Assembly: GCA_003140835.1 (NCBI GenBank)
Contig: PLLA01000097.1
Coordinates: 1 to 64,000 of the forward strand
Origin: Candidatus Tumulicola scandinaviensis
GTDB taxonomy: Bacteria; Vulcanimicrobiota; Vulcanimicrobiia; Vulcanimicrobiales; Vulcanimicrobiaceae
Length of the DNA stretch: 64,000 nucleotides
Direction of reading: 5' to 3'
The translations under genes were made by a program, and so were the position numbers. The notes beneath the pieces were generated by a model. The model was not told where the DNA came from and searched no databases. It saw only the letters and a list, made by a program, of their open reading frames with translations. Positions 43,591 to 52,907 of this stretch are shown piece after piece. Position 1 is the stretch's first letter. Every line of letters begins with the position of its first letter.

Positions 43591-44961
43591 ATGAAAGCCC
43601 TGCGTTTCGCGTTCGCGATTCCGGCGGCGTTCCTCGGCGCCGCGGTGGCGATGCGGCTATTGTTGCCGTACGCTCCGCCCCGCATCGCCATCGACGTGGC
43701 GCAGCCAATTGCCGTCGTGACGGGTTGGCATGCGTTCGGGGCCGTCATGCTCGGCGTTCTCTTTGCCGCCACGATCCCGGCGACGGCAGCGTATCTGCGC
43801 ATCCCGAGGCTCGTCACATCCACCCCGGACGCGCGGTGGGTGTTGATTATTGCCGCCATCGTCGCGCTGTCGCTGGCCTGCGCGTGGGCGCTGCCGGTCC
43901 TATTCTCGAGCGACGTGTATGCCTACGCCGCCTACGGCGAACTCGTGCGCTTGGGCACCGATCCCTACGCCCACGCATTGTTGCCCGCCGGGGATCCCAT
44001 CTTCGACGCTGCCATCGTGCAGTGGGGCAATCCGCCGCCGACCTGCGTCTACGGTCCAGTCTTCGTCTGGGCGGCCGCAGCGATCGTTGAGGCCACCCAT
44101 TCCTTTGGAGCGGCGGCGGCGCTCGGCGGTTTGCGCGCCCTCTCGTCGGCCGGACTGATTCTGAGCACGTTGCTCGCTTATGCGGCCTACCGCGGAGATC
44201 GTTGCGACCGGCTTCGGGCAGCGGCGACCATCGGCTTAAACCCGGTGATCGTATGGTGCGCGGCCGAAGGACACAACGATACCATCGCGCTCGCCGTGGC
44301 GTTGACGGGTTTTGCATGTGCTCGTCGCGGCTACGCTGGTATCGGCGCTTTCGTCGCGGCCTGTTCGGGAGCCGTGAAGCTGCCGGGGATCGTCGCCGCC
44401 GTTCCCCTCTCATTCTCGAACCGGCGCGCGTGGCCGGGCGCGGGCGCCGGTATCGTCGCGACGCTCGCGGTCTCGTTCCCGATCTTCGCCGGCGTCACCA
44501 AGCACCTCGCTCCACACGCGCGATACGCTCCAGAGGCTTCCTTTCAAGCCGTCGTCTATTCGATCGGGCGATTCGGGCTTTCCGACGCCGCAGCGTCCGC
44601 CCTGACGTGGAGCATCGCGGCGGCTGCGGCGATTGGATGCGCCCTGGTCGCGATCGCATTCCTGCGACGGCGCGAACTCGAGGGATGGACCTATCTCGCC
44701 TCGGCCGGTTGGCTGCTGGTACCGAATCCTTACCCGTGGTACGCCGTCTGGCTGGTGGCCATCGCGGCGGTTGCGCCGGGAACTCGCGGGGCAACGGTGC
44801 TGCTCGCGCTCGGGTTTGCGTCGATGCTTCGATACGTTCCCGATGCCGTCGGTACGCCGGGGCCGGCCGCCTCCGCGCTGCTCGGCGCCGCCGCGGCGCT
44901 GCCGTTGCTGCTTCTCCTCGCTCGCCGAAAGCCGTCTGCTATAATCAACGGCCCACCATGA
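43591..44961 (+). CDS. GT87-like polytopic glycosyltransferase
   Basis: 456 residues with about 12 helices. An early extracytoplasmic loop VLFSSDVYAYAAYGELVRLGTDPY carries the acidic residue of GT-C enzymes, and GLNPVIVWCAAEGHNDTIAL plus NPYPWYAVWL are similar to bacterial alpha-mannosyltransferase (MptA/PimE-type) segments. It probably uses the lipid-linked donor made by the GT2 at 41308. ATG at 43591; the stop overlaps the mfd start (ATGA). Confidence 0.78.
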   Translation: MKALRFAFAIPAAFLGAAVAMRLLLPYAPPRIAIDVAQPIAVVTGWHAFGAVMLGVLFAATIPATAAYLRIPRLVTSTPDARWVLIIAAIVALSLACAWALPVLFSSDVYAYAAYGELVRLGTDPYAHALLPAGDPIFDAAIVQWGNPPPTCVYGPVFVWAAAAIVEATHSFGAAAALGGLRALSSAGLILSTLLAYAAYRGDRCDRLRAAATIGLNPVIVWCAAEGHNDTIALAVALTGFACARRGYAGIGAFVAACSGAVKLPGIVAAVPLSFSNRRAWPGAGAGIVATLAVSFPIFAGVTKHLAPHARYAPEASFQAVVYSIGRFGLSDAAASALTWSIAAAAAIGCALVAIAFLRRRELEGWTYLASAGWLLVPNPYPWYAVWLVAIAAVAPGTRGATVLLALGFASMLRYVPDAVGTPGPAASALLGAAAALPLLLLLARRKPSAIINGPP

Positions 44962-47900
44962 CCACCGCTCAACTCTCCCCCGAAGGCCTGCCGTCGCCGC
45001 GACCGCCGCGCGCGGGACTTCAGGATGCGCTGATCTGGCATCTGGCAAGCACGAGCCGTCCGCTGGCCACCGCCGTCGAACGCCTGCAAACCATTCGCGC
45101 AATAGCGGGCGCGAAACCGGGTGCGTACGCGCTGCACGAGACGATTGCTGCGGCTCGACCGGCGATTATTGCCGCCGTGCATCGGGCAATGGGTGGAACG
45201 TTGCTGGTCGTCGTGCCGACGCCGGATGCTGCCGAGCGCGCCTTCGCCGATCTTCTCTACTACCTTGGCGAAGACGAACCGCAAACGCCTGCGCTGCTGC
45301 GTTCGCGCGACGAGGCCGTGGGGGCGATTGAAAGCCCGTCGGAACGCAGCGCGCGCATGACGCTGCTCGCCGACCTTGCAGACGGCGCGCCGCGTATCGT
45401 GCTGGCCCCGGTTGCCGCCGTGCGGCAATATCTCATGCCCCGCTCGCTCTTCGACGAACTGCGTTTCCGTCTGCGAGTGGGAGACGAAGCCGGCTGGGAG
45501 CTGACGCAAGAACGTCTCTACTATTTGGGCTATACCCGCTCGGACGTCGTCAGCGCGGTCGGCGAATACGCGGTACGCGGCGGCATTCTCGACGTCTTCC
45601 CAGCCAGCGCGGAAGCGCCGGTGCGCGTGGAGTTCTTCGGGGACACGATCGACGGCATTCGCCGCTTCAAGTTGGATACGCAACGCAGCGACGCGACCGC
45701 GGCTGCGGTCGACGTCGTGCCGTGGGGAGAGATACCGCGCGACGACCGTTTCCGCCGGCGCATTCTCGAACGCTTCGACGGCCCCGAGAGTGCCCGCCGC
45801 GAACTGACGGCTTTTTTGGGCGCGCAGGGCGACGTTCCGGAGACGTGGCTGCCGCTCGCCTTCGACGAACGGGCGACCATCTTCGATTACGTACCTGCGG
45901 ATGCGCTGTTGGTGCTCGACGAACCCGCAATGATTTCGACGGTCGCGCGCGCGCTCGACCAAGAGCGGACGCGCGAACAGAACGTGCTGCTGGCCGCAGT
46001 CGAAGCCGGCGAGCTTTCCGTCGACGAGACGCGCGTGGAAGAAGCGCTGCTCGGTGACGTCGCCGCACCGCATCCGTCGCTCGACGAGCTGGGCGTTGCT
46101 ATGAAGCGTCACGCGACGCTGGTCGTTCCAGGCGCGATCGAACACCCGGACCTCTCCGGGTGGGTACCGCCTTCGATCGACTCGTTCGTTCTTGAGTGCC
46201 GGCCGGCCGAACACTTCAACCGTCAAATCGACCTCTTCTCGCGGAGCGTGCGCGAGGCGGCCGCCGCCGGCGAAACGACCGTCGTCGTGAGCACCGCGGT
46301 TGGACGAACGACCGACCTGTTGCGTGCAGCAGGGGTTCGGCTGGGAGAGAAGCTCGCGGCCGGCTCGGCGTTCGTCGATCACGGGAGCATCGAGGCCGGC
46401 TTCGCGATTCCGAGCCTGCACTTGCGCGTGCTGGGCGATCGCGAGATCTACGGTGCACCGCCAAAGCGCGTCAGAATGCGTGCGGTCAAGGAAGGCGTGC
46501 CGGTGACGCTTGCCGACCTGCGGGTCGGCGATCACGTCGTGCACGCAGTCCACGGGATCGGCCAATACCTCGGCTTGCGCGCGGAAACGATTCTCGGCGC
46601 GACGCAAGACTATCTCGATCTCAAATATGCCGGCAGCGATCGGATGCTCGTGCCGGTCACCCAGATGCACCAGATCGCGAAATACTCGGCGGCCGAGGGA
46701 CAGGCGCCGCGCCTTTCAAAAATGGGCGGCGCCGACTGGGCGCGCACCAAGGCGCGCGTCTCCGAATCGCTGGCGAAGATCGCGGACGGCCTCGTGCAGC
46801 TCTACGCCGAGCGCGAACTCGCCCGCGGTTTTGCCTTCGGTGCCGACACGCCGTGGCAAATGGAAATGGAAGAAGCGTTTCCGTACGAGACGACTCCCGA
46901 CCAGCAAAAAGCGATCGACGAAACCAAGCAGAACATGGAAATGCCGCGACCGATGGACCGTCTCGTCTGCGGCGACGTCGGCTACGGAAAGACCGAAGTC
47001 GCCATGCGCGCCGCTTTCAAGGCCGTTGCCGACAAAAAGCAAGTCGCCGTGCTCGTTCCCACCACGCTGCTGGCGGATCAGCACTACCGCACTTTCAGCG
47101 CGCGCTTTGCGGGCTTTCCGATGCGCATCGAAGAGCTGTCGCGTTTTACGAGCAAAGCCGAGCAGAAACAGATCTTGCGCGCGCTCGCCGAAGGCAAGGT
47201 CGACATCGTCATCGGCACGCATCGTCTGCTGCAAAAAGACGTCGCATTCTCCGATCTCGGCCTCATCGTCATCGATGAGGAACAACGCTTCGGGGTCATG
47301 CACAAGGAGCGGCTCAAGGAATACCGCGCGAGCGTCGATGCGCTGACGCTGTCGGCAACGCCGATCCCGCGCACCTTGCACATGTCGCTGCTCGGGGTGC
47401 GCGATCTCTCGCTCATCCAAACCGCGCCCAGAAACCGCATGTCGATCAAAACGCTCGTCGTGCCGGCGAGCGATGCGGTGGTACAGCACGCGATTGCGGC
47501 CGAACTCGATCGCGGCGGACAAGTTTACTACCTGCATAATCGCATCGAATCGATCTATGCGGTGAAGAACGCGCTCGCGAAATTGGTCCCGCGTGCACGC
47601 ATCGGCGTCGGACACGGGCGAATGACCGAAACTGAGATCGAACCGGTCATGCAGGCATTCATCGAAGGCGAACTCGACGTCCTGGTGGCCACTACCATCA
47701 TCGAAAACGGGATCGATATTCCCAACGTCAACACGATGGTCGTCAACGACGCCGATCGCTTCGGCCTCGCGCAGCTCTATCAACTGCGTGGCCGCGTCGG
47801 AAGGTCGAACCATCAGGCGTACTGTTATCTGCTCTACCAGGGCCACAAAGTGCTGACCGAGGAAGCCAAAGCTCGTCTCGAGGCGATTCGTGAGTTCACC

Positions 47901-48521
47901 CACCTCGGTTCGGGACTTCAGATCGCGATGCGCGATTTGGAAATTCGCGGCGCGGGCAACCTGCTGGGGGCGGCCCAGTCGGGGTTCATCGCGTCGGTCG
48001 GGTTCGATACCTATTGCGAAATGCTGGCCGAAGCGATCGCTCAGCGCCGTGGGATGACGGCGGCGCTCGAGGACCGGCGCGAAGCCGTGATCGACGTGAA
48101 GATCAGCGCGTTCATTCCGAACGACTACATTCCGCAGGTCTCTCAAAAAATTGCGGTCTATCAGCAGCTCGCCAAGGCCCGGACGGAAGCCGAAGTCGAG
48201 GAGATCGCGGCCGGCGTCCGCGACCGTTTCGGCCCCTTCCCGCTGCCGCTCGAACACTTGATCGAACTCACCAAGCTGCGGACGATCGCGCTGGCCAAGC
48301 ACGTAACTCGCGTCATCGTCGCCGATGCCCGTCTCACCCTCGGGGTCGGCTCGGGTTTCGACCTCAATCCAGCGGCGATTCCGACCTTTCAATCCCTCAC
48401 TAAGAACAGGTTTCGGTTTGCCGAAGGCCGGATTTTGGTCGACCTGCCCCCGGCGCGCGGCACGCAGCGGGCCGAAGGCATCTGGATGCCCCTCCTTCGC
48501 CGGCTCCTCGAAGCGATGTGA
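44958..48521 (+). CDS. mfd: Transcription-repair coupling factor Mfd
   Basis: DNA translocase that removes stalled RNA polymerase and recruits UvrA to lesions; 1187 residues, near the usual length. UvrB-like N-terminal modules include YLGYTRSDVVSAVGEYAVRGG. The RNA-polymerase-interacting (CarD-like) domain is near 520 (LRVGDHVVHAVHGIGQYLGL). The RecG-like helicase has Walker A CGDVGYGKTEVAMRAAF near 672, DEEQ near 772, TLSATPIPRTLHMSLLG, and the C-terminal TRCF domain ends the protein. ATG at 44958 overlaps the membrane-protein stop; a much longer upstream frame is not used. Confidence 0.97.
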   Translation: MTTAQLSPEGLPSPRPPRAGLQDALIWHLASTSRPLATAVERLQTIRAIAGAKPGAYALHETIAAARPAIIAAVHRAMGGTLLVVVPTPDAAERAFADLLYYLGEDEPQTPALLRSRDEAVGAIESPSERSARMTLLADLADGAPRIVLAPVAAVRQYLMPRSLFDELRFRLRVGDEAGWELTQERLYYLGYTRSDVVSAVGEYAVRGGILDVFPASAEAPVRVEFFGDTIDGIRRFKLDTQRSDATAAAVDVVPWGEIPRDDRFRRRILERFDGPESARRELTAFLGAQGDVPETWLPLAFDERATIFDYVPADALLVLDEPAMISTVARALDQERTREQNVLLAAVEAGELSVDETRVEEALLGDVAAPHPSLDELGVAMKRHATLVVPGAIEHPDLSGWVPPSIDSFVLECRPAEHFNRQIDLFSRSVREAAAAGETTVVVSTAVGRTTDLLRAAGVRLGEKLAAGSAFVDHGSIEAGFAIPSLHLRVLGDREIYGAPPKRVRMRAVKEGVPVTLADLRVGDHVVHAVHGIGQYLGLRAETILGATQDYLDLKYAGSDRMLVPVTQMHQIAKYSAAEGQAPRLSKMGGADWARTKARVSESLAKIADGLVQLYAERELARGFAFGADTPWQMEMEEAFPYETTPDQQKAIDETKQNMEMPRPMDRLVCGDVGYGKTEVAMRAAFKAVADKKQVAVLVPTTLLADQHYRTFSARFAGFPMRIEELSRFTSKAEQKQILRALAEGKVDIVIGTHRLLQKDVAFSDLGLIVIDEEQRFGVMHKERLKEYRASVDALTLSATPIPRTLHMSLLGVRDLSLIQTAPRNRMSIKTLVVPASDAVVQHAIAAELDRGGQVYYLHNRIESIYAVKNALAKLVPRARIGVGHGRMTETEIEPVMQAFIEGELDVLVATTIIENGIDIPNVNTMVVNDADRFGLAQLYQLRGRVGRSNHQAYCYLLYQGHKVLTEEAKARLEAIREFTHLGSGLQIAMRDLEIRGAGNLLGAAQSGFIASVGFDTYCEMLAEAIAQRRGMTAALEDRREAVIDVKISAFIPNDYIPQVSQKIAVYQQLAKARTEAEVEEIAAGVRDRFGPFPLPLEHLIELTKLRTIALAKHVTRVIVADARLTLGVGSGFDLNPAAIPTFQSLTKNRFRFAEGRILVDLPPARGTQRAEGIWMPLLRRLLEAM

Positions 48522-48601
48522 GCCGCCCGGCCCTGACCTGGGAATTTGCCGAGAAGCTTCTCAAAGGAGCCCCGGGCTTCCGCACGAACCAGCGGGATGA
48601 C

Positions 48602-48619
48602 GCGGGGCCCTCGCCCCGC
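48602..48619 (+). terminator. Possible weak terminator after mfd
   Basis: A 6-bp GC stem GCGGGG/CCCCGC with a 6-base loop, followed by TTATT rather than a continuous T-tract. It lies in the 134-base gap between mfd and the PpiC gene and could only partly terminate. Confidence 0.4.
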
Positions 48620-48655
48620 TTATTACACACTGACCTTTTTTCTGTGGAGCCGACA

Positions 48656-49600
48656 ATGTCGAAAGCCCAACGTCTCATTACGGGCCTCGCTGCCCTGCTT
48701 CTCGGTACCGGCCTGGCCGCGTGCGCGAGCGGCGGTTCGGTCGCGACGGTGAACGGCGAGGCGATCAGCAAAACCGCGTTCGAAGACAAACTCGAAGCGA
48801 GCCCCGGGGCGCGCAACACCCTGCAGCAGCTCGTGCAAGAAACGCTGATTCTGCAGTACGCCAAGAGCAACAACATCACCGTCACCGACGATGAAATCAG
48901 CAAGCGCGAAGACGACCTGAAAGCCAACTTTCCGAGCGGATCGTGGGACGAGATGCTGAAAGCGCGCGGTTTGAGCGAAGACGACGTCAAACAAGCGCTG
49001 CGCGAACAGATCATCCTCGACAAGGCGCTCGAGAAGCGCGTGACCATTTCGCCCGCGCAAGTGAAGGCCTACTACGATAAGAATCATGCCGCCTTCGACA
49101 AACCGGAACAGATCAAGGCCCGCCACATCCTCGTTAAGGATCTCCCGACGGCCGATAAGGTCGAAGCCGCGTTGAAGGCGGGACAGCCGTTCGACGCCGT
49201 CGCCAAGCAATATTCGACCGATCCGGGAAGCAAAGACAAAGGCGGCGAGCTCGGATTTTTCCGTCGCGGACAGATGGTACCGGCGTTCGACAAGGTCGCG
49301 TTCTCGATGAAGCCCGGGCAGATTAGCGCGCCGGTGAAATCACCGTTCGGCTATCACATCATTCAAGTCGAGGCCGTCCAGCCCGGCGTGAAAGCGACGT
49401 TGGAGAACTCCACGCCGCGCATCACTGAAATGCTTCGTCAACAGCAAGAAGCGCCGCTGATTCAGCCGTTCCTGCAAGGCCTGCAGCAGTCGGCTAAGAT
49501 CGAGGTTCAAGATCCGCGCTTCGCCGATCTGTTCCCGTCCCCGCCGCCCAGCGCTGCCATGCCATCCGCAGCTGAGCCGTCGACCGCGCCGACAAAATAG
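48656..49600 (+). CDS. PpiC-type peptidyl-prolyl isomerase lipoprotein (PrsA/SurA-like foldase)
   Basis: Envelope protein-folding factor, 314 residues. The signal sequence ends in LGTGLAACASGG, a lipobox with Cys near 24. The N-terminal helical SurA-like region (about 30-145: VATVNGEAISKTAFEDKL, then LQQLVQETLILQYAK) leads to a parvulin domain (about 150-245: KARHILVKDLP, then SKDKGGELGFFRRGQMVPAF and SPFGYHIIQVE) and a Pro/Ala tail. ATG at 48656 has GGAG 8-11 bases upstream; the upstream in-frame start at 48518 is rejected for lack of a signal sequence. Confidence 0.9.
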   Translation: MSKAQRLITGLAALLLGTGLAACASGGSVATVNGEAISKTAFEDKLEASPGARNTLQQLVQETLILQYAKSNNITVTDDEISKREDDLKANFPSGSWDEMLKARGLSEDDVKQALREQIILDKALEKRVTISPAQVKAYYDKNHAAFDKPEQIKARHILVKDLPTADKVEAALKAGQPFDAVAKQYSTDPGSKDKGGELGFFRRGQMVPAFDKVAFSMKPGQISAPVKSPFGYHIIQVEAVQPGVKATLENSTPRITEMLRQQQEAPLIQPFLQGLQQSAKIEVQDPRFADLFPSPPPSAAMPSAAEPSTAPTK

Positions 49601-49628
49601 CGCACCGACGTCTTCGCGTCATTCTCAA

Positions 49629-49657
49629 GGCTCCGGCGGTTTTGCCGGGGCCTTTTT
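49629..49657 (+). terminator. Rho-independent terminator
   Basis: Nine-pair stem GGCTCCGGC / GCCGGGGCC (one G-U pair), six-base loop GGTTTT, and TTTTT immediately after. It ends the mfd/PpiC transcription unit before mazG. Confidence 0.85.
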
Positions 49658-49682
49658 CCTGACGCCGCGAAGTCGCGCAGCC

Positions 49683-50876
49683 ATGCTAGTCCGGATCACG
49701 GGATTAGGCCCGGGCGACCCAAGCCTTTTGACCATCGGCGCACTCGATGCGCTTCGGGCCATCGGGCGCGCGGTCGCGCTGCTGGCTCCGCCGGATTTGA
49801 GCGGCTATTTGAGCGGCAACGGCGTGCGAATCGAGCGCGGGCTGGTCGACGATCCCGCTCTCTTCGTACGCGGAGGCCGCGACGAAATCGAACGCTTCGT
49901 CGAGCGGATTCAGGCAAACGAGTCGTCGGATTTGGGGCTCGGCGTGCTGGGGAATCCGCTTTCCGACTTCCCGGGTCTGCCCCAGCTGCTGCGGTTGCTC
50001 GAACGCGCAAAAATCGCCGCGGAAATCGTCCCTGGCGTCCCCCGCTCGACCCTCGCCGCCTCGATCGCGCTGCCCCTGGTTCCACTCCCGCCGCACTCGT
50101 CGCTCTACTCGTGGGACGATTTGATCGAAATCATGGCGCGTCTGCGTTTGGGATGCCCGTGGGATCGCGAACAGACGCACCGCACGCTCCTGCCCTATCT
50201 CATCGAAGAGACGTACGAAGTCGTCGAAGCCGTCGAGAGCGGCGACTTAGATGCCCTGTGCGAAGAGCTCGGCGACTTGCTGCTCCAAATCGTCTTTCAC
50301 TCGCAAGTCGCCACCGAGACGGGGAAGTTCAGCATCGCCGACGTGGTGAACGCGCTGTCGAACAAAATGGTGCGCCGGCATCCGCACGTCTTCGGCGACG
50401 CCGTCATCGAGGACGTCGACGCACAGTGGCGCAATTGGGAGAAACTCAAAGCGCTCGAAAAAACCGGCCGCAATCGCAAAAGCCGGCTCGACGGCATACC
50501 CAAACAGCTCGGCGCTCTGCAGCGCGGCCAGCGGATGCAAGAAAAAGCCTCGCGCGTCGGCTTCGATTGGCCCGGCGTCGGCGGCATTCTCGACAAGTTG
50601 ACCGAGGAGTTGCAAGAACTGGCCGAAGCGCGCCGCACCAAGCAAGACGATCCGCACGTGCGCGAAGAGCTGGGCGACGTCTTCTTCACGCTGGTGAATC
50701 TTTCGCGGGCGCTCGGCATCGATGCGGAAACCGCCATGCGCCAAGCCAACGAAAAGTTCTACAAACGGTTCGGCTTTATGGAAGAACGCGCCGCCGCCGG
50801 CGGCAAGACCCTCTCCGACCTCTCGCTCGACGAACTCGAGGAACTGTGGCAACTGGCGAAAACCCAAGCGGCGTAG
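49683..50876 (+). CDS. mazG: MazG nucleotide pyrophosphohydrolase with shortened methylase-like N-domain (YabN-like)
   Basis: Hydrolyses non-canonical or damaged NTPs to NMP and pyrophosphate. 397 residues. Residues 1-140 look like a reduced tetrapyrrole-methylase domain ([33 protein letters not shown]), about 80 residues shorter than in YabN. Two MazG segments follow: [28 protein letters not shown] with [14 protein letters not shown] (EExxE...ExxD metal motifs), and [12 protein letters not shown] with [14 protein letters not shown]. The order mfd...mazG...rqcP mirrors the Bacillus mfd-yabN-yabO region. It follows a terminator. Confidence 0.93.
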   Translation: MLVRITGLGPGDPSLLTIGALDALRAIGRAVALLAPPDLSGYLSGNGVRIERGLVDDPALFVRGGRDEIERFVERIQANESSDLGLGVLGNPLSDFPGLPQLLRLLERAKIAAEIVPGVPRSTLAASIALPLVPLPPHSSLYSWDDLIEIMARLRLGCPWDREQTHRTLLPYLIEETYEVVEAVESGDLDALCEELGDLLLQIVFHSQVATETGKFSIADVVNALSNKMVRRHPHVFGDAVIEDVDAQWRNWEKLKALEKTGRNRKSRLDGIPKQLGALQRGQRMQEKASRVGFDWPGVGGILDKLTEELQELAEARRTKQDDPHVREELGDVFFTLVNLSRALGIDAETAMRQANEKFYKRFGFMEERAAAGGKTLSDLSLDELEELWQLAKTQAA

Positions 50877-50881
50877 CCCGC

Positions 50882-51250
50882 GTGAGGCTGCGCATGAGCG
50901 CGCACGACGCCCACTACGGCGGCAACTTGGTCGACGGCGCGCGAATGCTCGCGCTCTTCGGCGACGTCGCGACCGAACTCCTCATCAGGCTGGACGGCGA
51001 TGAAGGCCTCTTCGTGGCGTACGACGCGGTCGAGTTTCTGGCGCCCGTGTATGCCGGCGATTACATCGAAGCCGAGGGCCGTATCGTAAAAGTCGGCAAC
51101 ACGTCGCGACGGATGGAGTTCGAGGCACGCAAGGTCGTCGCGGCCCGCCCGGAGATTTCCGACAGCGCCGCCGATGCGCTCGATCCACCGGTCGTCGTTT
51201 GCCGTGCGAGCGGCACCTGCGTCACTCCTAAAACCAAGAAGCGCCACTAG
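50882..51250 (+). CDS. kal: 3-aminobutyryl-CoA ammonia-lyase (hotdog fold)
   Basis: Small hotdog-fold enzyme of lysine fermentation that removes ammonia from 3-aminobutyryl-CoA to give crotonyl-CoA; 122 residues. [59 protein letters not shown] and [14 protein letters not shown] match the Kal pattern I know from fermentative Firmicutes and Fusobacteria; a beta-alanyl-CoA ammonia-lyase is the closest alternative. GTG at 50882 lies 5 bases after the mazG stop. Its partners kamDE lie at 5.5-7.8 kb, far away in this window. Confidence 0.85.
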   Translation: MRLRMSAHDAHYGGNLVDGARMLALFGDVATELLIRLDGDEGLFVAYDAVEFLAPVYAGDYIEAEGRIVKVGNTSRRMEFEARKVVAARPEISDSAADALDPPVVVCRASGTCVTPKTKKRH

Positions 51251-51261
51251 AAAAAATTCTC

Positions 51262-51325
51262 TGTCATCCTGAGCGAAGGCGCTTGTCATCCTGAGCGGAG
51301 GCGCGAAGCGCCGCAGTCGAAGGAC
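51262..51325 (+). repeat. Tandem TGTCATCCTGAGCG palindromic repeats
   Basis: Two direct copies of TGTCATCCTGAGCG start 22 bases apart. The second is followed by a hairpin GGCGC-GAA-GCGCC (51300-51312) and by AGTCGAAGGAC, the partially complementary right half. This is the widespread GTCATCCTGAGC...GAAGGA type of dispersed palindrome seen in many bacterial genomes. It may act as a bidirectional terminator here. Confidence 0.65.
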
Positions 51326-51338
51326 GGCCCGCGCAAAT

Positions 51339-51486
51339 CGTCGGAAGCGCGGGACGCGCACACCTTCGGGACGTTCGCGTTTTGGGGTCCGTCCGAAAAC
51401 GCTACTGCCTGGCGCGTCGCTCTCGGCATCCGGCCTCCGCTCCGCGTCCAGAGCCCCTCAGGTGTGCGCGTCCCGTGCTTCCGACG
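51339..51486. repeat. 148-base element with 27-base terminal inverted repeats
   Basis: The left arm 51339-51365 and right arm 51460-51486 are complementary over 27 bases with a single mismatch (base 51349 versus 51476). The 94-base interior contains its own hairpin, GCGTTTT (51377-51383) with AAAACGC (51396-51402). No ORF. It could be a MITE-like element, a stable 3' RNA structure or a transcription barrier between convergent genes. Confidence 0.75.
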
Positions 51487-51511
51487 CTCATCGCTGGCTC
51501 GCGACCGATCG

Positions 51512-52903
51512 TCACACGAGGCGTTCGTGAGTTTTGCGCTTCCAGACGAACTCGTAGTAGCAGAACTGTAGCACCAGGCCGGTGCAGAACGCGATCGGAT
51601 AGCCCATCCAAACGCCGTCGAGGCCGAAGCGGTGCATCAGCAAGTATGCGGCCGGAACTTCGACGCCCCAAATCGCGAAAATGCCGATGGCCGTCGGCCA
51701 GAGGACCGTCCCGCTGCCGCGCATGATGCCGCTGAGAACCGCCGAGTTGCCGAAGACCGCGTAACTCCACAGCGTAATCATCAGCAGCTGATGAGCGATC
51801 CCGAGGGTGCGCGCGTCGGTGATGAACCATCCGAGGATGTTCCAAGCGAAGAGGTAGCAAGCGCCGATGAGCGTCGCTCCCACGATGTAGTTCAGTCCCA
51901 CCGCCGAGCGAATGACGCTGCCGAGTTTGTCCTCCCTCCGCGCGCCGATACATTGCGCGCCGAAGATCGAGGCCGCGATGCCGATCGAGATGGCCGGGAA
52001 CTGCACGTAGCTCACGACTTGATTTACCGCGCCGTAAGCGGCGGTCGCACTCGATCCGAAACGGTTGACGAAGGAAATCACCGCAATCTCGGCCAGCGAA
52101 ACCATCATCACTTGCACGCCGGTCGGAACGCCGATGCGGACGACCGCTCCCAAAATCTTCCAGTCGAGCCGCATGTCGCTCAAGGTTTCGCGGTCGAATT
52201 TCAGCGGATGATCGCGCCGGGCGAGATACACCAGCAGCCACGCGAGGGCGGACGCATTGGCGATAAGTCCGGCGACGGCCGCACTCACGACGCCGAGCTT
52301 CGGCAGACCGAACCATCCGAGAATGAACAGCGGCGTGATGACGATCGCCAGCAACGCCGACACGATCAGGGCGTAGAACGGCGTGGTCGAGTCGCCCGTG
52401 CCGCGCAAAATCGTCGCGTATACGAAGTACACGAAAAAGACCGGCATCGTGAGGAAGATCACCTTCGCGTAGGCGTCCGCCTGGGCGATGATATCCGGCG
52501 GCGTCGCCAGCAACGATAGGATAGCCGGCGACCCCAGCGATCCCAAAATTGCGACGACGATTCCGAGATAGAGGGCCGCGCCCAGGACCGTTCCCGCGAC
52601 CTTCTTGACCTTGTGGTAGTCGCGAGCCCCGAACGCCTGGCCGATTAAGACGCTACTTCCGCTCGACACGCCGAAAACGAATGAAAACAGCAGAAAAATA
52701 ATCGGAAAAACCGCCGAAACCGCACCGAGCGCCTGCGTCGAGATCAACCGGCCGATCCAGATGCTCGCCATCGTCTGCGATGCCGATTGCAGAACGTTGC
52801 TAAGCATAAGCGGTACGAGAAAGACGAGCAGGAGCCGCCACATTGGGCGGCTCTCGTCGAAAATATTTACTCCTGGACGCCGAGCGGCAGACGCCTGCGC
52901 CAT
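51512..52903 (-). CDS. MATE family efflux transporter
   Basis: Inner-membrane multidrug/toxin antiporter, 463 residues, about 12 helices in two similar halves: LVFLVPLMLSNVLQSASQTM, SVLIGQAFGARDYHKVKKVA and, in the second half, VGVPTG-type helix 7 and AASIFGAQCIGARREDK. The substrate is unknown. It lies 4 bases after the padR-like gene, so the regulator probably controls it. Confidence 0.92.
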   Translation of the reverse strand: MAQASAARRPGVNIFDESRPMWRLLLVFLVPLMLSNVLQSASQTMASIWIGRLISTQALGAVSAVFPIIFLLFSFVFGVSSGSSVLIGQAFGARDYHKVKKVAGTVLGAALYLGIVVAILGSLGSPAILSLLATPPDIIAQADAYAKVIFLTMPVFFVYFVYATILRGTGDSTTPFYALIVSALLAIVITPLFILGWFGLPKLGVVSAAVAGLIANASALAWLLVYLARRDHPLKFDRETLSDMRLDWKILGAVVRIGVPTGVQVMMVSLAEIAVISFVNRFGSSATAAYGAVNQVVSYVQFPAISIGIAASIFGAQCIGARREDKLGSVIRSAVGLNYIVGATLIGACYLFAWNILGWFITDARTLGIAHQLLMITLWSYAVFGNSAVLSGIMRGSGTVLWPTAIGIFAIWGVEVPAAYLLMHRFGLDGVWMGYPIAFCTGLVLQFCYYEFVWKRKTHERLV

Positions 52904-52907
52904 CGGG

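Larger units (their letters stand above)
51251..51511. other. 261-base region between convergent genes, repeat-filled
   Basis: It lies between kal (plus) and the MATE gene (minus). It contains two copies of a TGTCATCCTGAGCG repeat (51262-51275, 51284-51297) and a 148-base element bounded by 27-base inverted repeats (51339-51486). No believable protein frame is seen. Confidence 0.7.

Noticed and set aside
44730-48392. Very long open frames on the strand opposite mfd (646 and 558 codons)
   Set aside because: They lie entirely antisense to a clear Mfd, have Arg/His-rich compositions typical of the reverse strand of GC-rich genes, and match no family.
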